A DNA stretch of 64,000 nucleotides from Luscinia megarhynchos (lineage: Eukaryota; Chordata; Aves; Passeriformes; Turdidae). The position numbers and the translations under genes are program-made. The DNA lies in assembly GCA_034336665.1 (NCBI GenBank), contig CM067592.1, positions 29,361,819 to 29,425,818 of the forward strand, written 5' to 3'. This document shows, piece after piece, positions 1 through 10,060 of the stretch (the first letter of the stretch is position 1; each line of letters starts with the position of its first letter). Under the pieces are notes generated by a model. It was not told the origin of the DNA, made no database searches, and saw only the letters and a list, made by a program, of their open reading frames with translations.

Positions 1-1202
1 ACTGAGGCAAAAACAGGATAGCTAGTTCTAGAGCAAAATGTAGCTGTCCATTGAAAAACCTAATGAATGGGTTTCTCTACCTGAAACATCCTTGGTTAAT
101 ACAATAAATGTTTCAAAAAGAAAAGAAAGAATCTACAGAACTAATGTCACGTAGAGGGCAAAAACCTTCAGATCAATCAATAAAAAGACCATGAAAAATT
201 AAGTTCTCAGGTGAGGTATAAAATTCTCAGTGATGACAAAATTTGTTGCTGTATCTAGCAACTACATGTTCTATTAAGTATAAAAATGCATCCAACATTA
301 TTTAAAGCAAAGTTAGCAAAGTTGCTTTTAAATAAATTTTAAAGATGAAACCATTATGTATGCTTCAAATTCATGTTCAGGAAATGTCATGTGGAAAAAG
401 ATCACATACCATATTGAAATGTTTTATCAAATAAGTCTGTAGGCACATTTGATTGTTAAAATAATTGCCTGATCTTCCATGGTAACATGAATAATATGCT
501 GTATCTAAATTTTTACAAAAAGTTTTAAATGGTTCTGGGAGAACTGTGTAGTTGTCCCTGACTTTTAATAGTTAAAAAGCCAATACAAACACATGAACTT
601 TTGCACGAATGTGCACTAGAAGAATGTTCCTTAGTCCTTAGCAGCCTTTGCATACTGCTGATATTTTGCATATTTCTGATATTTGTCGCATATCCAATGC
701 AGCAATATTTTCAAAGACTTTTCCAAGGCCACAGGAACTTTAAGGCATTTTAGCCCTGACATTTTGAGTTGTACGAGTTCCAATAAAGATTTTTGCTTCC
801 TCCACAATCCTTTGAGGGTGTACTTGCTGTGGTGTGCACATAGCCATAGCCACAGATGCCTTGAAGCATACCTCTTTCCATGTGGACACACATTCTACTT
901 CACACTGGAGTTCCAGCCTGTCCCGTACAGCAGCACACAAAAAGCAGTAAAGCCCTTGTCATCTGCCAATCCAGCCACCTACTTGTTGAAATTATCCCAG
1001 TCATGGTAGATTACAAGGACTATAGCAATCAGCAAAAGCAAAAAGTAACTGGGCTTTGGTATACAGTCAAGCAAGCAAGCCCCATGGCAAGTACAGAGCC
1101 TTTCAGTTACTAGCTAAGCAGTTACAAATTTGGGCTAGTACACTCCAATCAAATCTGTTATCTTTAACCCTTGAGACCTGTTGGGTTGCTAAAATAGATT
1201 GC
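1..1202. other. Unassigned AT-rich sequence
   Basis: No repeat family or gene recognised. Open frames on both strands between about 630 and 1110 overlap one another and none reads like a known protein. The right end abuts the first LTR. Confidence 0.5.
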
Positions 1203-1761
1203 TGTGGTTTAAGTCCCATTGAGAACTAAGCACCATGCAAATGTTCACTTAGTACCCTATAAGTTGAGATAGAGAGCTGAAAGGGTAAAAGTGAGAAAAC
1301 TGGTGGATTGAGGTAAAATAGATTAATAGATATAGTAAAAGCTGCAGTGCAAAGTGAGAAATTCTTTCACCACTGGCAGGCAGGTGTTCAGGCATTAGGA
1401 AGGCAGGACTCCAGCATGTGTTAATGGTGACTTGGAAGGACAAATGCCATCATTCCAAATGTGCCCCTCCCTCTTCTTCACTAGCTTTATTTACTGAGCT
1501 TGATGCCATATGGCATGGAATAATAGCCTTTGGGTCAGTCTGGTCAGCTGTCCTGGGTGTGCCCCCTCCCAATATCCTGTGCACCACCAGCCTCCTTCTT
1601 GCAGGGAAGCATGAAAAACAGTTTTGTATGCTGTGTATAAATTGTTCAGCAATGACTAAAATATGACTATGCCATCAACTCTATTTTCATCAAAAATCCA
1701 AACCACAAAACTATGAACTGCTATGAAGAAAATTAGACATATCCCACCCGAAACCAGTACA
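1203..1761 (-). mobile_element. ERVL-like solo LTR, avian family, degraded
   Basis: The left end begins TGTGGTTTAAG, followed by the AACTAAGCACCATGCA block that I associate with the end of a common avian ERVL-type LTR read in antisense. The internal landmarks follow in the expected order: GTGGATTGAGGTAAAATAG, then the ATATGGCATGGAATA block near 1508, and finally the CCCACCCGAAACCAGTACA end. This is the same family as the copy at 3141-3685, in the opposite orientation. The family's poly(A)-signal region is mutated here, and I see no retroviral internal sequence on either side, so it is best read as a solo LTR. No clear target-site duplication was found. The family name is from memory of avian repeats and needs a library search. 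Confidence 0.72.
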
Positions 1762-1920
1762 AGAAAGAAAGAACAGTAGTGATAGGCAGGGTAACACTGA
1801 TTGACCATATACATTCTATGTAGACAAATTAAATAGAATTTTATTCAAAGATCTTTCCCTACTTTGTTCCCTTTCATTCATCACTTTCTTCCTGATGCTG
1901 TGTTTATTTTCATTTTACAG

Positions 1921-2188
1921 TTACTGTTCAACATACTGCCCTTCCTGCCTCCCATTGATGTTCTGTAACCTTATCTTCTTTTTCTTTACCATTTCTCTTT
2001 ATGTTCAAAATGATGCTGAGAAAACTTAATGGGCAATCTTGTAGACCACGGTGCCATAATGGATGCCAGGAAAAGAAGGCTTCTCTTACTTTTCCTACTT
2101 TTCAGTATTTTGTTTCAATTGAAATACCCTGTTGATGTCTTCATGTTGTCAAAGGATATGCCTGTTGTAGTCATGGATATGACTAAAG
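1921..2188 (+). other. Candidate 5'-UTR plus first coding exon (unidentified gene)
   Basis: A pyrimidine-rich tract with a possible branch site (CTGAT near 1892) leads to CATTTTACAG ending at 1920, a good splice acceptor. A near-perfect donor, AAAG|GTAAGA, has its GT at 2189-2190. Within the exon an ATG at 2059 has A at -3 and G at +4 and opens 43 codons that run into the donor in phase 1. The predicted start is MDARKRR followed by a leucine/phenylalanine-rich stretch of about 13 residues, like a signal peptide or signal anchor. An in-frame ATG at 2029 is preceded by an in-frame TGA at 2017. A short upstream ORF starts at the ATG near 1958. I do not recognise the protein and see no matching downstream exon. 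AT-rich desert DNA produces pseudo-exons by chance, so this is a hypothesis only. Confidence 0.25.
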
Positions 2189-3140
2189 GTAAGAAGTTTT
2201 AATTGCTTTTAGAAACTCAAGTAAATAGAACCTCCTATTATTTCATCTCAGTTTAAAGGTAATTCCCCTGCTAATACAGCAAGAAAATCTTCGAAATTCC
2301 GGTAAATTTTTTTTTTTGCAAAAATTAGGGTGATAGTCATGGTTTGGTAAAAGAACTTATATTGTGGCATCTTTAATGTTTCATAACTGACTAATTAAGG
2401 GTTTATTTGCCAAATATGTATTTAATACCTTTGGATTGCACTAATGAATATGAAGTCTGGGGGCATGTGACCTTATTTATAGGGTTAAATGAACTAGTTT
2501 GTTGGGATTTCTACACCTTCATTTCCATGTGAATGGAATTAATGAAGGAATTAATAATAAGGAATTAATTTATCTCTTCTGACCTATCCTCTTGCTCATC
2601 ATTGATACTCATGGCTTTCAGTTTGCTTCATTCTCTTTAGCTGTTTTGTCACATATATACTACTAACCTCTTTAGTAATAGATTCCCCTTATTTTATTTT
2701 ATGGAAATTATTTTCTTCCTCAAGATTTATTTTACTATTTAAACTTCTAAACTTTTTTCCTCGCATGGAACTCATAAATACACTTTAAAATCTCACTAAA
2801 TTAATGAAAAATAGCTCCCAAAAAAGCTGAATTTTCTTCTTTTTTTCCTCATCAAATCAAGACATTGCTTTTTCAAATTTGTATACACTAAAAAAAAATT
2901 TTCTGTGAAAATCTGATAATTAAAATAATTAAGTAAAATATCCAGCTGAATTAAAAACTATTATGACCATTGTCAAATCTCAGTCTTCACACTGGCAATT
3001 AATCATGATGCTGAAGAAGGGAATGAAGACAGGAATATTCACATGTGGGATCAGTATTTTTTGAGAAAAGTTTAATGCCTAAGACATGTTTTTTTAATTG
3101 TCTTTCTCTTCCAACCAAAAGAAAATAGCATGAAAAAAAG
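2189..3140. other. Unassigned AT-rich sequence
   Basis: No gene or recognised repeat. If the candidate exon ending at 2188 is real, this would be intron. Confidence 0.5.
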
Positions 3141-3685
3141 TGTATCTGGCTGAGCTGGAGTTAATTTTCCCATAGCAGCCCTCTCCAGCTTTGCATTGGC
3201 AGCTGAAAGAGTGTGGGCAATGCACCAGTGTTTGGGAACTGCTGAGCAGCCCTGGCACAGCATCAGCTCTGTCTTTCCAGCAGTGCATCGGTAGGCAAGG
3301 GTTTGGCAAGAGCCTGGAAGGGGACTCAGAAAGGAGAGCTGGCCAAACTGACCAAAAGGATATTCCATACCATACTATGCCTACTCAGTCATAAAACACC
3401 AAGAGAGAGAAGTGGGGGCTTTGGGAAAGGAATTGCATCTGTTATTGACGTTTGTCTTCCAGAACAACCAATACGTGTACTCAAGAACTGCTTCCCAGGA
3501 AGTAGAAGGACAGCATCTACTAATGGGAAGTAGAGAATAAACATTTTGGGGTTTTTTTGCTTCTGCATGCAGCCTTTATTTTTGCTTTATTAAACTGACT
3601 TTATCTAGACTCATTGGCTTTTTCCATTTTATTTGCTCCCTGCCTATCCTGCTGAGTAGCTTGGTAGGCATGTGCCAAGGAATGT
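3141..3685 (+). mobile_element. ERVL-like solo LTR, avian family
   Basis: It begins TGTATCTGGCTGAGCTGGAG, matching the start of a widespread avian ERVL-type LTR, and keeps its landmarks in order: GTTAATTTTCCCATAGCAG, the TTGGGAACTGCTGAGCAG block, GATATTCCATACCATA near 3360, GATGGGAAGTAG-like sequence near 3523, and an ATTAAA poly(A) signal at 3589-3594 followed by CTGACTTTATCTAGACTCA. The right end is eroded near 3670-3690. It is the inverted partner of 1203-1761. The frames inside it are not genes. No gag/pol/env remnants were seen. Confidence 0.75.
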
Positions 3686-6600
3686 CAGGAGATGGATACA
3701 TTAATTTATTAGAAAAAACTGAGTGTAGTAAACAGTACAAGGACAATACAATGTGATATTCTTTTCTATGCACTATCATAAGCTGCCTGTTTAGTTTTCA
3801 TTCCAGTGTCTTTATTGTGGGTGATGAGGCAGGAGACAAGAAAAACTCGGTTTGCTTTTTAGAGAAAGGATGAATATGTCTCTCTGACAGTTAGAAAAAA
3901 ACTGTATTTAGCTTACAAATGAGTGAATTTGATAAGAATTCAGTGAAAGAAATAAACAGGAAAAGTAGTATCATTTTAGAGCTGCTATTCTTCTCCCCTC
4001 CCTCTGTATCTACCATGCTTGAAGATTACCAGAAGTTCAAATAAATGTCAGTTTATCCTTTTCCCTGGTGGCCATCTGATCAAATTGGAGAGGGCTGAGC
4101 AAAAACATTAAGAAAGTGACATAATGGAAAGCAAATGACAAACATATATATATACTGTTGTATCCAAAGGAGAAATGAGAAAAGGTGCAACTAGAAAGTG
4201 TTGGAAAGATACAGACCTCATATTCAATAGTCGCTGATGGTTTAGAGGTTTTAACTTTCTTATTTAAACTAGAAATTGGAACATCTGACCAGAGCAGATA
4301 AAATTTGTGAGGCAGTAGGGTATCCACCAAGTGGACTGCAGTGTGACATTAAGATAGGTTAGCCAGCACAGCTTCCACAAGAGATCCAGCTGTGACAACA
4401 GGTAGATGAATTAGACTGTACAGTCTGTATTGTTTCTTCTGCACTGCTTCCAGTATTAGAGCCAGTGTGTATGCCTACTTTGAATATGTGTGTAATTGTA
4501 CTGGAGCCTGAAATGGAGAGACTTTGAGAGCACACACAGGGGGAATAATGGCAACTGTTCAATTTGAATCTTAACACCAACCAAGAAAAGACAATCTTCT
4601 CTTACTACACTTGCTCAGCCCCTGGAAATTATTTAATGCAATTAGGACAGCAGAGATATTAGAATAAAATAAATATTTTTCATAAGAGCAACAACTTTAT
4701 TTTAATCCTTTACACTTATGTGAACATTTCACAATTTTATTGTGAAAAATGTGAATTAGGAGCACAGCTCCTTAATATAGAAGTTTTCAGTTACATTGTG
4801 AAGGCATTCTTCCTCTTCTCCCCGTTGAAAGTCTGAGATTGCACGGTATTACTGCTATCTAAATTAAGACAGTGTTCTAAAAATACATTTCTAGGTCACA
4901 TACTCTTGCTGAGATCCTAGCTGTATGAACTCTTCGAGTTTAAAGTTCTGGAAGTGCAGAAGAAAGATGATGCAATTAAACTTGTTTGAGGCCTAGGAAA
5001 GAGATACAGAATTATATTTATGTAATTGGTATCATATGGCAAGATAAAAATACCTTACTCATAACTTCTTACTTACACACCTGTTTCAAAATACAAAAGT
5101 ATGAAATTACAGTTTGGGAAGCACACTGATTTGCAGAGGTGATTCATTTCAGGAAGGGTCAATTTCTTAAGTGATATTTTATTGCCTTTTCACTCTGGGT
5201 TCTGGTTATCACGAATGTAAATATTTGTGACAGACATGTTAAGATAACTTACATGTGCACACTTAACCTAATCTATTTGGGATTGTCCTGATAGACTTCT
5301 TTCAGACTTGAGAGTGTATAAATATTTAACATACTGTCTTTGATTTTTCTTGTTTTTCACACAGTAACCTGAAATGCCCAGGTTTCTGCTCGCACTGAGT
5401 AACAGAGAAACACTAAGTCATCTCTTCATACACAAATATTCTTCTTTTGAATATTACTGAGGTACTAAGAAACATCTAAGTATGAACTAAAACAGAGCTG
5501 TGGAATTCCAAAAGTACTGGTATGTAGCACACAATAAAATTGCTCTCAGAAAGCAAATAATTAGCAGATTATGAACTTAAATTTAAGTTTATGGTATCTA
5601 ACAAATGATGTTTTTTCTAGATATTTCTGAGTTGAAACTTTTGTCTCCACAACCCCTCATTCTTCATCTGTTTGCTTTCATTGAAATCTACTTTGAATGA
5701 TTCAGACTTAAAAAAGACTGCTGTAAAACAGCAGTATAGAACCTCTTTGTGAGTCTTTATTTATTTTTATTTCTTTGTTTAAAGGTAACTATCAGAGATC
5801 ATTTTAAATAACACAAAAATAAAGATAATTCAGTAAAACTAGAGTAAAAATTACTTAAGGGCAGCCACTGTTAAATCACAGAATGCCAAGGTAATGATAA
5901 GATGTTAATAGTTTCTATGTGCTCTGGCCCTCCATGTCCCACAGACATAAAAAAGATATTTTAAATTATTCCTCTGATATAATTTAAATGTTTTCCTATT
6001 TTGTGAGAAATTGTTATGATTTCTAAAAAAATGACATAATATCAGTCAAGAAAATTCATGCAGAAGTTGTAGATGCAATCAAAAATCCTAGCATGGTTTC
6101 ATTTCAGACATGGCACTCATATAACTACATCCTAATTCTTCTATAATATCAAATAGTTTATGAAGAATTTGAGAAAATTAGCCATCATCACCTAATGAAA
6201 GAAGCTCAGAATTCCAATTTAATTTAGAAAGTTGAGATCTAATAATGAAATAGTGGCACCATTCTAGCAAATTCTGATATAACACGGGACATGGAACACT
6301 GGAACTACCTGTGAAATATCTGACTTGTCATTTGGAAAGCCAAATGAGTAATTCAGCACTTACCGGTTTTTTAAAATTTATTTTCCCTAATTTGAAGCCA
6401 GTTTTAAAAAGGAAAGGTTATTATCTCTTCTTGGTTACTGAAAATTTGTACATAGATAAAAATAAATTTTATTTACCGATCAACAAGTTAATCATTATTT
6501 TATGAAGTCATTATGTTTCAAGTTTTATGTTTTCATCTGGATGAGTTCTATACAAGAAATTTGTTACAAACAGTACAGAATCCAATTTAAAAAACAGGCC

Positions 6601-7598
6601 TATGTTCACTTACAACAATTAAATCTGGGCCACTAGGAAGAGGGCTTTAGCCCTTTAATATGATTATTGCCCATATTTGACAAGATGAGTTTTAAAAAAA
6701 ACAGCTGAGCAGCATTTTTGCTACCACACACACACTCACACACAGATATGAACAAAACAAGAAGTGAAAAAGGCAAACAAATAAAGTCAATACATTCCAT
6801 GTTTAATCCATTCATATATTACCAACTACAGGCTTGACTGATACGTAGATTTAGGAAGAGTTTGTGAAACTTTGTTATGTAAAAATAATATTTTACTATC
6901 TTTTTCTCAATAAACATGAAATCTATTCCCTTTCAGAAAGCTTTTGTACTCTTGGAGTGGGGCAGGGGAAGAAAAGTAGTTACAAATAAAAAACCCCCAT
7001 ATTTACATTCATAAATTTGAAATTTTATTTAAAAGTGAATTAATGGTAGCCCCAATTTCTAGGCCTGAGTGTTCTATTTCTCATAGCTTCACAGGTAAAA
7101 TAGAGAGCCACAGAGACAGAATTGTGCAACAAACGCAGTATTTTAATGGATAATTATTTTTTACACTCTTGCACATATTAGAAATCATCTACATGTTATT
7201 TAACTCACAGGGTTTTTTTGAGTAACTGATTTAGCATTGAAGTTAGGCTACATTGTCATATCAATCAAATCCCTGTAGGGAAGAATCATCATTGAAATGA
7301 ATGCACATTCATTCAAGATGAGAATGAGAGATGGCAAAAAAATCATGCTTTATGGTATTACTGCACTGAGGGAGAAGAATGGGACCCTGAAACTATTCTA
7401 TTAGAAATTTGGCGAGATAATACTACTGGAAATATATATATATACAAATTCTGCAGTGAGAGTGCAAATGTCTGAGATGGCAGAACTTAAAATGTATAAA
7501 AAGTAAAACTGAATAGAGGAAGAGCAAAGTGATTCAACATTGGATACAGTGAATTTTTAAGATTTTTTTTTTCTCTTATTGCCAGGAATCAGTTGATC
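3686..7598. other. Unassigned AT-rich sequence with minor microsatellites
   Basis: No gene or dispersed repeat recognised. It has short (AT)n runs near 4145 and 7434, a short imperfect (CA)n near 6724, and a small perfect hairpin, ACTGCTGT-AAA-ACAGCAGT, at 5717-5735. Confidence 0.5.
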
Positions 7599-7733
7599 TG
7601 TAAAAAGACCAAAAAAAAAATCAAAAAACCAAAAAAAATTAAAAAAAACCCCCAACCAAATAAAAAAACATCCACAAAACCAAAAAACTCAAAAAAATCC
7701 AAAACAAAACAAAAAATCCCAAAAAACACTTTT
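7599..7733 (+). repeat. A/C-only low-complexity tract
   Basis: About 130 nt of A runs broken by CC, CCC and CCCCC with almost no G. Both the Lys/Pro-rich frame on the plus strand and the Phe/Gly-rich frame on the minus strand are artefacts of this composition. It may be a decayed A-rich tail or an expanded (AAAACC)-type repeat. Confidence 0.85.
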
Positions 7734-9469
7734 AGTGTTTTGAGTAGATTTGTAGATTTTAGTGATTTTCTAGTGAGATGGTCAGATTCCAACTTCTGCA
7801 GTGAGATGGCTGGCATGAAATCAATAGATGGTGACAAAATGCACCAGATATTCAATTTATGGGAAAAAAAATTTATCTGGATATGAGACCTTTGACCTCC
7901 TAATTCAATAAATTGAACTAATAGAAGACTAAAATTCTGGTGTGCACAAAGATTATAACCATCAAATAGCAACACTATATCTATGGCACTGAGGACTACT
8001 TCAATACTTAGCTGATTATGAGGTGCTGAAATATCAGTAGTTAAACAGTTTAAGACTCATTTGATTACAGCATATATTGGATGAAAAAGCATAAGCAAGT
8101 GATTCTACAGGACTGGTGGGTTTTGGCTCTTTCAAATATAAATTGGATGACATCCTCTCTCAAGTCTGAAGATGATACCCTTCTCTGGGAATTAAATGTG
8201 CTGAAATTACACTTGCCCTTCTATTTTAGTCTCAGAGATGAAGAAATCTGACATCTTACTGCCATTATTTGTGCAGAAGAACTCGAATTGGATTTTTCCA
8301 AAACAAATGATTAATGTATAAGAGTTTGCAATTTAATACTAGGGATTTTTTCCCTGCACAAGCATCTTGGATCCTGTTTTCAGCAACCGATTTAACATAT
8401 AAATTGGCCAAACTTGGCAAAAGTCAAGAATATTTAATAGGATACAGATGGTACAGCAGAAAGCAATATCTAGAGATTTGGGTGACTTGAATGCTCTTTA
8501 GCCCTCTACCAGCTGCTTTGGCTCAAGTGTGAATGAAGACCTTTTAAGAATCAATAAGTGTATCTTATGTTGTGCCTAAGCATTGCCCACCCAACTAAGC
8601 TGACACCAAAAACAAAAGCAACCATATGGTTTAAGTATATTAATGAACAGGGCACTACAGCTTGATACTCAAGTTTAAATAAGTTAATTTAATACCACCA
8701 AATCTTTGCACATTGCTAATTTCCATCGGCCATCTAATACAAAGAAATGTAATTCTCTCTAGATTTTCAGTTTCAGTGGTAACAGAAAATAAAACAGACA
8801 GCAATTGCCTGAGGCTAGAGGAAAATGGAAGAGACACTCAATTTCTTTCTTTACAAACCATAATAAAATCACAGTCAATAGATTTTAGTTATTGGAATCA
8901 TAAAACAACACTAGCTGCAGTTAAGAATTAAGTCCTCTGGGGCTGTAAGTGCTCTATATGGTGTTTTCAGCTTGTAATGAATGATTACTAATTACAAGGC
9001 TCAGATTATATTGCAAGCATTTAAGTGCTGATGTCCCACTATAATAAAGCAGAGAACCTCGAGCAGTGTCCTCTTTTCTTTCTTATGCAGCAGCACACTG
9101 CATTTGATGAATTGATCTTCAGGTTCCTAATAAACGCTAAAACATAAGTGATGGAGTGGATTCCAATTGTAAATGGATTCCTAGGGCATTAGATGCTGGA
9201 GGCAATATCCTAACAATACTCCATGCTTTCCTCTAGCATTGACTCGTTATTATGTTCAGAGGCTGTTGTGGCTGTGTATATCAAGAGCAGCATTATTGCC
9301 ACAGTTCAAGCTATACAGAGCTGTGAAGTCTTCTTGGCAAAAATAAAAGAAAAAAAACTGGAAGACAAAAAATGTACTAATCTGCCCCATCATAACAGCA
9401 CCAACAATCACGATCAAGCAAACAAGCAAACAAATAAATAAAACCTGGAACATGGGATATTCTGGCTGA
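7734..9469. other. Unassigned unique AT-rich sequence
   Basis: No gene or dispersed repeat recognised. It contains the TAAT-rich inverted repeat at 8971-8998. An AACA/AATA-rich microsatellite of about 25 nt lies near 9418-9441. Confidence 0.5.
8971..8998. promoter_or_regulatory. TAAT-rich inverted repeat (possible homeodomain-type site cluster)
   Basis: CTTGTAAT at 8971-8978 is the exact reverse complement of ATTACAAG at 8991-8998. The 12-nt spacer contains ATGATTAC, so three or four TAAT/ATTA cores lie within 28 bp. Homeodomain proteins bind TAAT cores. A regulatory role is inference only, because such motifs are common in AT-rich DNA. Confidence 0.2.
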
Positions 9470-9645
9470 ATTCTGGAAAGGGAACTGTGGAGGTGGTTAA
9501 AAATGACAATACTCAGGGATGAACTGGTCATAACCCTAAGCCACCTGCCATCACTGGACCTGCTTCAAGCAGGGGCTGAGGTTGGTGACCCAGCTGGTGA
9601 TCTGAAGGTCCCTTCCTACCCACACTACGACTGTGGTGAAACTTC
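9470..9645 (+). mobile_element. CR1 LINE 3'-end fragment
   Basis: The sequence GACCTGCTTCAAGCAGGGGC, then TGGTGATCTGAAGGTCCCTTCC, follows the order at the 3' end of avian CR1 elements (…GCAGGGG…GATGATCT…GGTCCCTTCCAACC). The upstream part, near 9490-9530, is diverged. The terminal octamer repeat is not clear. It is heavily 5'-truncated, as usual for CR1. Confidence 0.68.
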
Positions 9646-10060
9646 AGCTGCAAATTTCTGCTACAGGTAAAGGCCTACTAGCTTGGACTAAATATCCTGC
9701 TTCCCGTGAGTAGGTCTGCGTCTGCCCCATACGAGGGAGGCACAGCACTCAGGTACAGCTGTATACTCAGATATCCCTGAGACAACTGGGAAGTATCCCT
9801 TTCAGCAAGCAAGGGGCGGCTTTGCTGCCTGGGGGCATTGCTGCCTCATGTCCCCCCTGGTGCCCTGAGGCACCAAATCCTTTATTGCAGAACTGCTTCT
9901 GGCTGGTCAGCACCATCCTGTCCAGCTGCAAGGCTTTATTCATCACAGATATCAGGCTTGCTTTCAGTTTTGGTGGACCTTGTAAGGTTCCTGACTACCC
10001 ACTTCTCCAGCCTGCCCAGAACTCCCTGCAGTGCTGCCTTCCTTCATATTTACTCTTTCT
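9646..10060. other. GC-rich block of unknown origin
   Basis: Markedly more GC-rich than both flanks, immediately downstream of the CR1 3' end. The composition and sharp borders suggest a transposable-element fragment (an LTR or older CR1 part), but no family was recognised. Overlapping open frames here (for example 9838-10221, +) look like a by-product of the base composition. Confidence 0.4.

Noticed and set aside
631..1113. Overlapping minus-strand open frames that look a little like a broken processed pseudogene
   Set aside because: Several frames overlap on both strands, none matches a protein I know, and no poly(A) tail or target-site duplication is visible.
7589..7975. 128-codon minus-strand ORF with many Phe residues, resembling a membrane protein
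   Set aside because: The hydrophobic run is the T/G complement of an A/C low-complexity tract.
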